From Symbiodinium natans (Eukaryota; Sar; Dinophyceae; Suessiales; Symbiodiniaceae): a stretch of 64,000 nucleotides of DNA. Each line of letters begins with the position of its first letter. Position 1 is the first letter of the stretch. This document shows, in pieces, positions 36,469 through 48,649 of this stretch. A program made the position numbers and the translations under genes. The notes below the pieces were generated by a model. It saw nothing but the letters and a program-made list of their open reading frames with translations. It searched no databases and was not told where the DNA came from. The DNA lies in the NCBI GenBank assembly GCA_905221605.1, contig CAJNDS010000227.1, positions 1 to 64,000 on the forward strand. Reading direction: 5' to 3'.

Positions 36469-38507
36469 TCACGCCTGTTTCCCGCGATAAGAAAATCGCA
36501 ATGCCAAGTAGCCGGAGACCAAAGCCAAGAGGCCGAAGACGCCACAGGAAATGTAAGCTGCAGTAACATATCCAAGGTATTCACCCCCCAATGAAAGGAT
36601 TATGTTCTTGTAGCCCTCTACGATGTCAACAGCGAAGTCGATGACCGCTGCTTCACCACCCTGCAGGTCAATGACGGCCAAGTAGTTCTCACCAATCGCC
36701 CAAGTGAAAGGCGACAGGAACCCCAAGACTTCCTGCAAACCTTTTGCTTCTGAGATTGTCTGTGGCTCACTGATGCCACCGCCCATGATCAGAATCGTAA
36801 CTGCGGTTGCTAGAGTTGAGCTATGCTCGGGGACCACGGCTGAAAGAAGCACGCCGATGCCGGCAGAACTAACTGCGGTCATGCGAAAAGCAATCAGCCA
36901 CATCCAATATGGACACGGAGCTGAGGCACAAGCCATCCAAACTCCTGTGTAGATATAGGTCCACAGCAGCACATCAAACAATGAGATGCTGACTCGTGCT
37001 AGGAAGAAGGCAATCACCCTCACCCCACTGGCGCTTTCACGCCAAAAGGTCGGCCGATCAGCACCAAAGATTTGCAGGCAAGCTATGCCAACCATCAGCC
37101 CCACCGCCAAGTGAGAAAGGTTGATCTTCAATGGGCACAGTATATTTCCCGGCACAAGTTTGTCGGTACACTGCGCCCCGAACATGATAGCAGCAGCTAT
37201 TACAAGCAATGTGCTCAGCGTCTTCTGCTTCCACAAGCGGACCCAGCGAATGGCGTTTTGGTGGACCAAGACTCGATACTGTGGCCAGAAGTGCGCCCTC
37301 TTTCCCACCATCTTCTTGTCCACTGTTGCGCATGAGCTGGCTCCTGAAATTATGGATCCTTCAGATTGCTCCATGTCCTTTTCCCAGTCCGGGAGGTCAC
37401 ACATTGCATCATGGGAAAACGAACTTCTCAACCCCAACAGGAAACGTGCCAGCCCACGGCGGGTGGTTGAGTCATCTTCAAAGCCGATCCTTTTCTTCAT
37501 CTCAACAAGCGCTGGCTCCGAAGGCACGATTCCACTTGACTGGAGTATTTGCGAGAAGTGCGCCCCAGTGATTTCAGTGATCCCCCCCATGCCAAGCAAT
37601 TCCAGTTTTACGTCCACTGCATTGTGGAACTTGAACTTGTCCTCTGGATTTGTTGCATGGCGACGTCCCTCAGAACGCTCCGGAGCAGGCTTGGTCTGTG
37701 TTTTCCAATGACTGGCTAGCTCTGTTTGTTTGAGTGAAGGTGTCTCTTCGTTCCGGACCTTCCCAGAAAGTACATCCATGAACCAGTCCGCTGGGTTTTC
37801 ATGCTCAGGCATTCTGAAGCCGAGACTTTTGAAGTAGGGAAGAGCACCGGTGCTCGGGCCAAGGTACACAGTCTGCCCGCCCAGGCCGAGCAGCAGCACC
37901 TCATGGAACAATGTGAAAAGTGAATATCGTGGCTGGTGCACGACCATGACCACAGTCATGCCGATCTCAGTCAACTTCTGCAGGGACCTTATGATATCAA
38001 GAGCTGTCGTGGCATCTAGCCCAGATGTGGGCTCATCCAGCATCAGAATTGTCGGCCGCGCTGCTAGCTCGAGTCCTGAGGCGGCGGATTGCAGAATATG
38101 GCAATCGTGCTGGACATGCGAACTGTGGTGCAAGGGGGCGGATGTCCCTATCAGTGAGGCACTGATTACATGCCATACTGCTGGCTGAGGCTCCAATGTT
38201 TACTCGCTTCCGCTGGCCACCGCTGATGCCGCGAGTCTCCACATTCCCGACCAAGCTGTGCTGCACGTCCAGCAGCTGCATCACATTCAAGACATCCTCG
38301 ACAATGTTCTCCAACACTTCATGCGCTGTTCCTTCTGGATTTCTCAGCTTTGCAGAGTAGAAGATCTGTTCACCTTGTGCGTTCTGGCAACACCCGCAAG
38401 TAAGGACAGTAGTTGCAGGTCCCGCCATGCGTACGCGTCCAACTGGAACATACAAGAGCTGTGCTTAATTCTGCTGGGTGGACAGACGAACAATGACGAA
38501 GAAACAT

Positions 38508-38580
<73 letters not shown>

Positions 38581-40183
38581 TTTTGGACCTTTTTGCTTTA
38601 CGCTTTATACTTTTCCTTCTTTTAATCTCGGGTTTCCTCTCAAATCCAGAAGAACAGATGTTTTCCTGGAAGAAGAGGTTTCTTGGGAACAAAGAGGAAA
38701 CGCAGGTTGTTCTATTAAAGTATAAAGGAAATGAAGGTTTAAGAGGACATTCAAGTTTTGTCATTAAAATTCATTGGCAACATGATCGCGTGACGGGTTT
38801 GAAAAGGATTCGCATGTATTCGTAGCGCAAGTCCTCTGTATGGCATGATCTTCTTATCAAGCAAGCTTGCCGGACTTCTAATATTTGTTTGTTTGTTTAC
38901 GCATTTCTGCATTTCTTTGTTTATTCTTTCTGTTGTTCCCGGTTTCTTTCCGTCGTTCTGAAACTCTTTGCCTCGCATCGATTGGGAAAACCTTTATTTC
39001 CTCCATGTTTTAGTAAAACCTCTACTTCCTCAAAAAAGTACAACACGCGAAAACAAATACACAATGCCACAGAACAGAACTCCCTGCTGTGCATTTGCAC
39101 CATCATTTCAGGAGAGCAGCGAACAGTGAGATGAGCATGCACTATGTCATCCTGAGGAACGAATCCTCTGAGAGGTTTGAACTCGGCAATGCTGGCCGTC
39201 CGACCGTTCAAGCGAATCTCCCCCGTCACTGTCCTGCGTGCTCTGATGCGGACACCGCTCAGCATGAATCATAAACGAACCACTGAATACTGAAAATGAC
39301 GCGAGCATGGGTTGTCAAACAAGGCAGGCACCGTCGATTCCGATTTGTCACTCGCATGTCAGCTGTACCTGCCCTGCCGCTCCAAAAGTAGCGGCCTTGT
39401 GTTGCGATTTCCTGTGGCACATGACTGTTGAAACCTTTTCATGCGGAGTCGCCGCTTCGTGAAACATGCTATCCACCTTGGCGTCTGGCCTTGCAGCCTG
39501 GGCCCGGGAGTTGCGGTGTTTGCGTGCAGGTGCAGCTTTGATGCAGCTGTGGCTGATCAAGATTTGAATTGACCGTTGAGCGGCTAAGTGGCTCAGTGGC
39601 TGAGTATGGAGGTCCGAAGATTGTTTTTCAGATGGTTCTTGCTTCTTTCACCGATTGCTGTCGGCGGCGAACCCACCCCATCGCCGTCGTGAGCCAGTCG
39701 TTTGGACACTTACTGCACACGCCTTGCCTCGCAGCCTGCTCGTACAGGTTTTCTTAAGCAACTGAAGCAGCAAGCAGCAGTCCCGTAGTAGGCCCGGCCG
39801 CAAAGAGCATTCATGAAGGTTGTTTTTCCGGCACCGGATGGGCCCATGATGGCCGCCACCCTCTTGGGCTGAAACTCGCCAGAGACACCCTCGAGAATGC
39901 ACTTCCCATTCGACTTCAACTTCACGCCGACGTTGTCAAAGCCGATGTGTATGGACGACATCTTCAGGTGCATCCCGCGAAATCGATACTCTGGAACTGA
40001 AACCTCCGGCACCATGCTCTGGACCAGCTCCACAGAGCAGTGTTCACACTCCGAAAGGACCTGGGAGCGCCTTGACTGTTGCTTGCGCATGCGGCGGTTG
40101 AGGTAAGAGTTGACGCCGAGGGCGACATATCCCACAGCCACAAGCAGGAGCACGCACAGCTCCCACGCCTGCGCCACTTCCAT
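36469..40183 (-). CDS. ABCG-family half-transporter (tandem copy A)
   Basis: Four exons: 40183-39783, 39233-39121, 38373-38194 and 38075-36469, total 2301 bases, 766 residues. The introns are GA-AG, GC-AG and GA-AG. Order: N-terminal membrane anchor (residues 10-24), a Cys-containing linker, then the ATPase domain with Walker A GPSGAGKTT (about 114-122), Q-loop VPQDDI, signature ISGGQRKRVNIG, Walker B ILMLDEPTSGLD and switch VVHQPRY. A long linker leads to the ABCG membrane domain, including WRESASGVRV and the segment LSPFTWAIGENYLAV. This ATPase-first arrangement is the ABCG/White type; such half-transporters dimerise to export sterols, lipids or other hydrophobic compounds. All ATPase motifs are intact. 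It lies 577 bases downstream of a paralogue with the same exon plan; both end in GKQA. Confidence 0.93.
38510..38578. repeat. (CA)n(TA)n microsatellite
   Basis: A CA run passing into a long TA run inside the second intron of ABCG copy A. The corresponding intron of copy B lacks it and is much shorter. Confidence 0.95.
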
Positions 40184-40760
40184 GGCTCCCTCCAGCTACG
40201 TCTCCCTATTCCCTGTTTTTCTATGAAACTTGGGACAATCCATCAATCAGGCCAATGAAGTCAAAAGCACTCCCACTTGCTAGCAGCAGGGCGTTCAAAA
40301 AGGCACGTGAGCTCTGGCCCCGTGACTTTTCCGCTTTGCGCACCATGTTCCTAAGTCGGATCTGTTGACCCTTCGCATTCCTCAAGTCCAGTTCGGACTA
40401 GGACGTCATGCACCTACTCAAGTCTCACAGTTCAAGGACCACCGAATTTGCGGTTCGCAGCTCCTTTCCAGAAAATGTTGTGTTCACAGCTCTGGCTGAG
40501 ATCACTGCACACTGCACCATCTTTGAGCCCATGAGGGTGTGAGGACTCTGAGGATACTAAGTAGACAATGTGTGCCGGAAGTCCTACACGTTAGAAATGC
40601 ACGGATTGTGACGGCAAGTCTGTTCATGAGCTCACAGATCGTCAAGACACGAACGGTTCAGGTGGCAGGTGAGCCTCCTCAAGGAGGCAAAAATGCACAA
40701 GACAAGGCGTTGCTGTCTTTGGGTCACGCGCGAATTATTTGTCAAAAGACGGCACCTGTC
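40184..40760. other. Spacer between tandem ABCG genes
   Basis: 577 bases with no recognised coding or repeat content; it must contain the 3' untranslated part of copy B and the 5' trans-splice region of copy A. Confidence 0.6.
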
Positions 40761-43605
40761 TTAGGCTTGCTTTCCACGGTGCGAAAATCGCAGCCCAAGA
40801 TAGCCAAAAGTCAACCCGAGAAAGCCGAAAACGCTGCATGAGATGTATGCCGATGTGAGATAATCCAAATTCTGCCCGCCCAAGTTTATGGACAACAGCA
40901 CATTGCGGTAGCCATCCATCATGTCGAGTGCGAAAATGTTCACATAGTCCTCGCCACCCATCTCTGCGATGACTGCCAAGTAGTTCTCACCGGATGTCCA
41001 AGTGAATGGGGAGAGAAATGCCAGCACTTCATTAAAGCTGCCTTTTGCCTCTGCCACCACCTGAGGTTCACTAATGGCACCCCCCATGATGAGCAGAACC
41101 ACAGCTGTTGCCAAAGTCGAACTCGATTTGGGAATCAGGGTCGAGATCAACACGCCAATCCCTGCGGCGCTGACTGCAGTCATCCGAAGAGCCACCAGCC
41201 ATAGCCAGTACCCACATGGAGCCTGAGAGCTCACCTTCCACACTGCAGTGAACACGTAGGTCCAAACCAGCACGTCGAAGAGGAACACGGTTGCTCTGGA
41301 CAGGAAGAATGCGCTAACCCTTACTCCACTTGCGCTTTCACGCCAAAAAACCATGCGATCAGAACCAAAGATGGGCAGGCATGCAACACCCATAAGGAGC
41401 CCGATGGCAACGTGCGAGATGTTGATCTTGATTGGGCACAGAACATTCTCAGGCGTGAGCTTGTCCTTGCACTGAGTACCGAAGACCATGGCGGCCAGGG
41501 ACATTAAAGCCAAACTGAATGCTTTGTGTTTCCAAAGCCTCATCCATCGAATCACGTTTTGGTGGAGCAGGACGGGAAACTGCGCGCAGAAGCGCGCGCG
41601 CTTTCCAGACATCTTTTCCTCGCTGATTGGGGCAGTGCTCGCAGAAGCCTCTGAAATTGCCATGTCCTTCTGGACGTTGGCGGTGGCGCTGAGGGCATCG
41701 CTGGAGAAAGAACCGCTCAATCCACAAAGGAAGCTGGAGAGTTTGTCGCGAGAAACTGAGTTGCCTTCAAACCCAATTCGGTCTTTCAACTCCCGAAGTG
41801 CATCTGGAGAAGGTTCCTTGACCGCGCTCACTTCAAGCAGTTTCAAGAACTGCTCATCAGTGATCCTGTCTGAATCCACACCTGCGGAAGCTAACCTTGC
41901 ATCCAGGGCTTTCGTGAAGGTGAACAAGTCAACTGTCCGAACCTGATTGTCTTCAGCGGATTCTACAACAATCTCTGTGAAACGCTGTGCCCAAATTTCT
42001 GCGAGCCCGTCGGACTTCAAATTTGGGTTGCCTTCGTTCTTCACCTTGCCTGATATGACATCCATAAACCAATCGGCAGGATTCTCATGCTCGGGCATTC
42101 TGTAGCTCAAGCTGGTGAAATATGGCAGTACACCTTTGCTGTTGCCTAGATAAACAGTCTTCCCTCCCAGGCCAAGAAGGAGCACTTCATCGAACAGGGT
42201 GAATAAGGAGTACCGTGGTTGATGCACTACCATGACGACTGTCATGCCAATCTCTGACAACTTCTTCAGTGAGCGCATGATGTCCAAGGCCGTAGTGGCA
42301 TCGAGGCCAGATGTCGGCTCGTCCAACATCAAGATCGTTGGCCGTGCTGCCAACTCCAATCCTCAGACTCGGAGACTCCACAACCCACAAGGCTCTCATG
42401 ATTTTAACATGTTGTAAAAATCCCCGGTTCATCTGGGCCGATTTCGGATTATTCGTGCAAGGCTGTGTGCTGTACTGTCCTGTGTTGTGTTACGTTCACT
42501 AGCCAAGCAGCCAATGTTGACTCTCTTGCGCTGGCCACCACTTATGCCTCGAGTCTCCTCTGCACTGCCGACTATACTGTGCTGAACGTCCGTCAAGTGC
42601 ATGACGTTCAACACATCTTCGACAATGTAATCAATCACACGGGCCGACGTCTTGTCCCGGCGGTTCCTCAGCCTTGCTGAATAATATATCTGTTCACCTC
42701 AGTCATTGCCAAACGCAGCAACTTACTTGAGCATCCTTTGCGTTCGAATTTATCTTCGTGCTCATACCAGAGTTGCATGAACCATCTAGCCTTCTGATTA
42801 CCTTTTTGCATGCCAATTAGCGGACGGTCAGGTGCTCATGCACAATGTCGTCTTGCGGGACAAAGCCTCTGAGCTCTTTGATCTCGGCGACACTGCTCAA
42901 GTGTCCGTTGATGCGAATCTCACCACTCACCGTCCTCCAGGGCAAACACGCACGCAAGGTCTTTGGCTGACATGGTGGCGGGCTCCAAGGGGCTTGTGGG
43001 ATTTTGTGGGGATGTTGGACACGGCACGTGCACAAAACCCAAACCTTGCAGGTGTCAAACAACACTACAAGTGTAAGTAGAAGCTCAAGGAGGCTGATGG
43101 TCTCATAAGGGCAGGGAAAACTTCCTGGGGCCGCTGTATGTTTCAACATTAACATAACGGATGCATGTGCCACTTTTACAGCTTGAAATTGTTTGGCCCT
43201 GGTCCCGTAGTATGCTCGGCCACAAATGGCGTTCATGAACGTGGTCTTGCCCGCGCCAGAAGGTCCCATGATGGCAGCCATTTTCCGAGGTCGGAATGCG
43301 CCAGTGACACCTTCCAAGATGCAACGCCCATCAGATTTCAACTTCACGCCCACATTGTCAAAGCCGACATGAATGGCTGACATCTTCAAGCGCATCCCTC
43401 GAAATCGGTACTCTGGCAGAACTGCCTCTGGCACAAGGCTATGTGCTAGATCCACCGAACAAGATTCACATTCACGCATCGCATCAGACACTTTGGATTG
43501 AGTGACACGGTGGCGCCGGTTGAAAAATGCCACCAAAGGGAAGATCGTGTACACAACCGAAACAAACACGAGAAACACTTTCTCCCACCAATAAGAATCT
43601 TCCAT
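40761..43605 (-). CDS. ABCG-family half-transporter (tandem copy B)
   Basis: Four exons: 43605-43205, 42934-42822, 42697-42512 and 42361-40761, again 2301 bases and 766 residues. Exon 1 (401 bases) and exon 2 (113) match copy A in length; exon 3 is 6 bases longer and exon 4 is 6 shorter. Introns are GA-AG, GC-AG and GC-AG, at the same positions and phases as in copy A. All ATPase motifs are present (GPSGAGKTT, VPQDDI, ISGGQRKRVNIG, ILMLDEPTSGLD, VVHQPRY), followed by the ABCG membrane domain with WRESASGVRVSAFFLSR and LSPFTWTSGENYLAV. I use the ATG at 43605 (MEDSYWWEKVF) because it aligns with copy A; an in-frame ATG lies 18 bases upstream. Greatest divergence from copy A is in the linker after the ATPase. 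Likely substrate class: lipids or other hydrophobic compounds. Confidence 0.93.
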
Positions 43606-43839
43606 GGCTGGCAGGGGAATCAAGCTACGGAGGTTGCCCTTGTGGGCTCACTCACCAATCCATTCTGAACAATTATGGGCTGCGAAACGCTGCGGTCTTC
43701 TGCCATGCACTGCTCAACTACTGCCTGCCACAAACAAACCTGTTTGCTTGCATGCGCAATCATTGCACAATAATCAAAAGCATCAAGAATTCACAGGACG
43801 CCAACGAAAATACGCCAAAATATGCCACGATCGAGTGTT

Positions 43840-44110
43840 GAGCGCCGGCTGCCCGCGTCTGCCAGGAAGCCGGAGCGCGAGCCCCGTTACCTGCCGGGGG
43901 ATGCGCAGCCAGGCGCCGATGTTGCCAGGCCGTCGATGCCGCTGCGCGCCGCAAGCGGCAGCAGACGTACCCCGGGCAGCTCGATTCCTCCGCCTTTTGG
44001 CCCGGCACTGGCGCCCCGGCAATTGAAGCGGCCTGGGTGCTTGCTTGCTGGCACTGGCAGCGCAGCGCGCACATGCTAGCTCCCTGCTTGAGTTTCCGCC
44101 AGGGAGTCCT
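43840..44110 (+). pseudogene. LINE C-terminal domain fragment (copy 1)
   Basis: A GC-rich plus-strand stretch read in shifting frames resembles the later part of the dinoflagellate LINE C-terminal domain found more intact at 46480-47510: GDAQPGADVARPS, then an Ala/Arg/Lys-rich block ending in a TYPG-like motif, and AAWVLACWHWQRSAHMLA in a third frame. Stops and frame changes show it is dead. Confidence 0.45.
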
Positions 44111-44229
44111 GCGTCGACGGAACGGCGACAAACCTTGACGAAGTGTTTTCCTCGCGCGGCGGCAGGCGCCCCCCACAATCCAGTCGCCTGCTGCCGCACA
44201 GTTAGGCTGCCACAGCGGCCTGCAGACCA

Positions 44230-45120
44230 TCGTCTGCAGTCGCAAAAAAGTGCGTGAAGAATCGCAAGTGCCAAGTACAAAACATTTTTCAAAGTTACTA
44301 TTGCGACGCTTGGCTCCTCTGATGGAACCCACATTGTCACCAGACCACATGGGCTTCCGTCCTTGTGCAGGGGTGGAACATGCATTAGTGGTACTTGGTA
44401 CAATGCTCGGAAAGTGTGCGGAATGGGATGCGCATTGTGGTGTGCCAATCTTGACTTACGCAAAGCTTTCAATCGAGTCATTTTTTGCAGCGTTGGATGC
44501 GGCTATATGCGGCTGGCATGCCTGGTGCATCGTTCGCAGCCTTTTCGACTTGGAATGTGCATTGGATTTAGGTGGAAGCAGCATCTCAGTCATCAGGATT
44601 TTGGAGTTGCAGGGCGGTTGACAAACATTCGTTTTGTTGCTTCATGCGAAGTGTTGCGGAGTCTTGTAGTGAGCTTACCACCATGATCACGTTCTTGAAG
44701 CAACAGTAGTGCAGAATTGGTTTGCATTTGAATGCGGACACAACCAAGATATTTTTTTCCACAACGTCGTCTCTCGAATCACCACTGCACATGTGTTATC
44801 TCCACGCCTTTTTCTGCTTGCAGGTGTCTGTCCGAGAGTCGGCGTCGTCCGTGCTCACTGGCCGACAGGGATGGCGAGCGGGGGTGCGGCGTCAAACCGC
44901 TGGTCAGCGAGGACCTCACTGAGATCGGCAGCCGCCCGTCCACGGGAGGTGGAGTGAAACGCTGTACTTTGAAGCCGATGACGATTTGCTGGAAGTGTTG
45001 TTCGAAGGCAAGACGCACAAACACCTAGGGCACTCCCTATCCGGAGATGTTACTAAAAGGGCCGCAGTCGAACTCGCTCACCGTTCGCAAGTGGCTTGGG
45101 GAGCACGTCCTGCACAAACA
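44230..45120 (+). pseudogene. Non-LTR retrotransposon reverse transcriptase, decayed
   Basis: The plus strand shows SKLLLRRLAPLMEPTLSP and DHMGFRPCAGVEHALVVL in one frame, then ANLDLRKAFNRVIF in another, which are the pre-catalytic block and the A block of a LINE reverse transcriptase (usual core: LDLRKAFDRV). After a gap, TLYFEADDDLLEVLFEGKTH then KHLGHSLSGDVTKRAAVELA (44958-45080) matches the conserved segment after the thumb (KYLG..LSGD...R..VE..HR...AW). The catalytic FADD region cannot be seen and there are several frameshifts, so it is inactive. It belongs to a different LINE lineage from the copies at 45.7-47.5 kb. Confidence 0.65.
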
Positions 45121-45289
45121 ACGTGTTGCAATTCGAAATCGGTTGAAATTTGATTGTTTTTTGATCTGCACGCCTGTTTACCACCTTCCTCGCGGCCCCA
45201 GTGCAACAAGAACTCGGGCGGCGCAGGGCTCACTACTTGTAGGCAACGCGGAACATCGCTGAGCAGTGGAAGCTCGCCATCAACAGTGG

Positions 45290-45660
45290 CGGTATTGGCG
45301 ATTGGCAAAAAGAACAAGTTGGCACGTGTTTGCCATGAGGCCGGAGCAGCTGTGGCTGTGGCCACGAATGTGCTGGTCTGCGAGCTCGTCCGATGAGCGG
45401 CGCATTGAGGTGATTGTGACTGGACACCACGATACACCACGTGGGTGCCCGCTGACGTCCTGGGGCACCCCGACGCCGCAGTGGCATCACCCGGCGCAAC
45501 CCTTGCAGAGGCCCGCAGGTCCAAGGAACGCCCTTACCCTGAATTTAGGCGTGCAGCGCGCTGTCGCTTGGTCGTTCTGGCATCGAGGTTGGCGGACGCT
45601 GGAGTGCTGAAACTGCCAACTTCGTCAGGTTGTTGGCCCGAGCACGCGGCAAATGATTGA
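45290..45660 (+). pseudogene. LINE C-terminal domain fragment (copy 2)
   Basis: Plus-strand pieces in two frames: RVCHEAGAAVAVATNVLV, DERRIEVIVTG, then CPLTSWGTPTPQ and RPYPEFRRAARCRLVVLASR. They correspond in order to blocks of the more complete copy at 46480-47510 (DARCIEVVANGLPL, VSPVTRAGQPQP, QTYRELASARRARLVVVG). Frameshifts interrupt it. Confidence 0.5.
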
Positions 45661-45699
45661 TTGCTCCCACTGCGTTGTTCAGCCTGCATACAATGCCCA

Positions 45700-46460
45700 C
45701 GACCCAAAAGCAACTTCATGACCTCACTGTTTCGGCACAATGCGCCAGTTTACAACAACCCTCACATGGTACAGTACTACAAGTATGGAGTGGGTCGTCT
45801 GCAACGCTCGGTGGGTGCCAACAGCAAACAGTCCGGGCATCAATGGATCCCCCTGTTCTCCACCCTCCGCCTGGGAAATGACGTGGGCGTGGCCGCACTC
45901 GTTGTAGTACAGGTACTTACTGTCTCCCCCATAGAACACGCAGACGAGAAGGATGAGGGGCGCCAGAGCTGGGAAATCGCGGTGACCTTGGAACATGCAA
46001 CTCTGGGAATTGTGCTCGTAGGCTCCAACCCCGTCAACACTGACCACGGTGGTAGACTGATTGGACTCCGTGGCGAAGCGGAGGACGTGCCAGCGCTTCC
46101 GTACCTGCTCTGGTGGTCTTGGAACGGGGCGCAAGCTTCCTGTAGTTGGGCACTGAATTGGGCGAGCGTGCGCGAGACGAGGCGCCGAAAAACATCGCCC
46201 ATGATGAAGGCCCAAACACCCCCCGCAGGCTTTTGGAGGGCCACCATGCGGCCAAGGCAAATCCGCCCAGGCACCCCGCAACAATCCTCATCATCGAGCA
46301 GCACGCGCATGTGCTCGCATGTGGCACCTGACGGGCCTGCCGCGGCGCCCCGGCGTGCCCGGATCAGGTTGGCGCTCAGTTTAGCGGCGTCGACCGCCAG
46401 CAGGTCAGGAGCGTCGAACTCCGCCAGCCAAGGAGGCAGAGGCACTGCGCTGCTCCAGCG
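45700..46460 (-). pseudogene. LINE reverse transcriptase segment, inverted
   Basis: Minus-strand reading in three frames: FDAPDLLAVDAAKLSANL, IRARRGAAAGPSGATCEHMR, MVALQKPAGGVWAFIMGDVF then RRLVSRTLAQ (46440-46160); TVVSVDGVGAYEHNSQSCMF (about 46050); and HVISQAEGGEQGDPLMPGLF (about 45850-45790). These are the N-terminal, A-block and B-block parts of a reverse transcriptase of the dinoflagellate LINE family with a GEQGDPLMP motif. The piece stops short of the catalytic D-D block. It lies head to head with the plus-strand C-terminal domain that follows it. Confidence 0.7.
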
Positions 46461-46479
46461 CTTCCCGGCTGATGCAGCG

Positions 46480-47510
46480 CGGCTGCAAGCTTGCCTCCGT
46501 GAGCCGCATGCCGGGATGCCACCAGCCCTTGCCGCCGCCTGCACGGCCGCAATGCGAATGCGTGAGGCTGGCTTTCCGGCACCCGATTGGAACGCTGAGG
46601 ACGCTCGTGCCGGACCCCACCCTCCGCACGGGGACGGCCACCTGCGCGGCTGGCAGCGAGCGCGGCTGGCAGCGAGCTGCCGTCGCCGCTTGTGACGAGC
46701 GCGCGCTCGAGACGCACCTTTCCCACCTTACCCTTGCGTCCCGAGCGCTGCTGCTCTCGCAAGCTGGACCCCGCTCGGGTCGTGCCCTCACAGTGCTACC
46801 TACGTCTGCCACTGTCGCCCTGCCCCCCGAACACCTCCGCGTGCTCATTCTGCGACGGCTGCGTTTGCCGCTCCCCTTGGCGCCGCGCCGCTGTCGGTTC
46901 CGAGGCCGCCTCAACACTCTGGGCGAACACCGCTCAGCTGCGTCTGCCGGGAGAGCGGTGCGCGCGTTGCACGCAACGTCAGGCTCGCTGACATGAACAT
47001 CGATGTTCCTGTCAGCGACGCGCGTTGCATTGAGGTCGTCGCGAACGGCCTGCCCCTTTGGCACGGGGCGCAGCTCGCGATTGATGCAACCACCGTCAGT
47101 CCGGTTACGCGAGCCGGCCAGCCGCAGCCGCCGCCGCACGCCCTGGCACGGCAGTCCGCCGCTCGTCGCAAGCGGCGCCAAACATACCGCGAGCTCGCGA
47201 GCGCGCGACGGGCGCGTCTCGTCGTTGTCGGGCGCTTCGGTGCTGAAGCCGCCTCCTTCCTCCGCCACCTCGCGCGGCACCACGCTGCCAGCCTCCCGCC
47301 GCCGCTCCGGCCGCTGCCAGCGCCGGCTGGGTCCGGCTTCTTCGCGGTCGCCAGTCGGTCGCCGCTATGCGCGCGTATGCGGCCTCCATAGCCTCCCTCC
47401 TGGAGCTGCCGCCTGGGGATGACCTGTGCGATGCGGGAGAGGCGCCTGACCTGCACGAGGTCCTCGCCGAGGTCCGCGGTGGCCCCCGCACTGCTCGCAA
47501 GCCGCCTCCC
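46480..47510 (+). pseudogene. LINE C-terminal domain, most complete copy
   Basis: Plus-strand blocks: ERGWQRAAVAACDERALETH, SRALLLSQAGPRSGRALTVL, LPPEHLRVLILRRLRLPLPL and LNTLGEHRSAA in one frame; then MNIDVPVSDARCIEVVANGL, PLWHGAQLAIDATTVSPVTR and RRKRQTYRELASARRARLVV; then AYAASIASLLELPPGDD in a third. This order (a CxC...GDH-like motif, then IEV..NGLP...Q..ID.T..SP.T) is typical of the region downstream of the reverse transcriptase in this LINE family and may be a nuclease-like domain; that function is inference. An A-rich run at about 47584-47593 lies shortly after the end. Frameshifts make it inactive. Confidence 0.65.
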
Positions 47511-48649
47511 GGCGCCTCGAACCGGCCCGTAGTTAGCAGGCTTCTTGCACTGGAACCGCGGCTACCGTTCGTAAAAAGGCGTGGGGAAAAAAAACACTCA
47601 GAACTGCGCCCGCAAACAGCACGTTTTCAGACTCGTGTAGTGGGGTCGTCGGCTTTTCGATTGGCCACGGAGTTCTCCTAGTTTTGCTGTTCAGGGTCAA
47701 CTCGCAGCTGGTTTGTGGGCTCGGCTAGTGAGAGCTTTTCAGGGCAGCTCGTGCAATTTGTTGACCAACACCCTTCATCTTGCGCCTCGTGTGTTGCACG
47801 TGTCTTGAGGTGCGCGGGTGTGCCACATCCACTTGAATGGGGTGTTCACACCGGTTGTGCAATAAAGCGGTGGTTGCAGCACGCCCCGTTGCTTGTAACT
47901 CATAGGTTTAGTGCAACTTTTGCCGCTGGTTTGAACAACGTGGATAGCTTACAGTCAAGATTCATCATGTGCGTTGTTGGGGTTTGGCTCGGTGTGGCCA
48001 TCAACCTCTGATGCACACATATGCACACTGTCGCTTTTGCGCATCTTGTGTTGACTCCCTCGCACATGCATTGGTGCAATAAAATGCCCTGTTCATCTAG
48101 CCGACCAAGCGGATCAGCAGGCATAAAAGTCCGCGAAAACCAAAAAAGATTCATCAAGCCCGCAGTCGCTGGCGACAGCAAACCCGTGCACGGCGCATCC
48201 TTTCGCTGCACACATTGTTTTGCACAGACCCGGCAGACTCCCGGCCGTAAACACAGCCCGACATATTGGATACAACATTGAATCAACATTGCATTCGTTG
48301 GCTGTGTGTGCCACGCAGCTGCCGCGTGCGAGATGCGACCGGAGCTGCACGAGTAGGAACTTCAGACCTTTTTCTTCTTGACACTTTCCGAACCTTGTAT
48401 ATCAGTTGCTGTGTTTTTTCTCCTCGTGCCTTTTTTTCCTGTCCACGCGGTCCCTGCGCAGTGGCCCCGCAGCCAAGGAGCGGGCAGCCGAGTCACGGCA
48501 TGCGTTTGGCGAGGGGCGGGAGCAGAGAGGAATCGGCAAGGAGGAACGACGGCAGGCTGGCTGCGAAGGCCCGCAGACAGGACTGGCGTGCAAACCACAA
48601 ATGAGCTGTGGTTTATTACTCCTAGAAGATTTCTCTAATTAAAATTTCG

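Noticed and set aside
43590-43650. TCCGTAGC upstream of ABCG copy B, like the first bases of the spliced leader
   Set aside because: The match ends after eight bases and the rest does not fit; copy A has only a weaker version.
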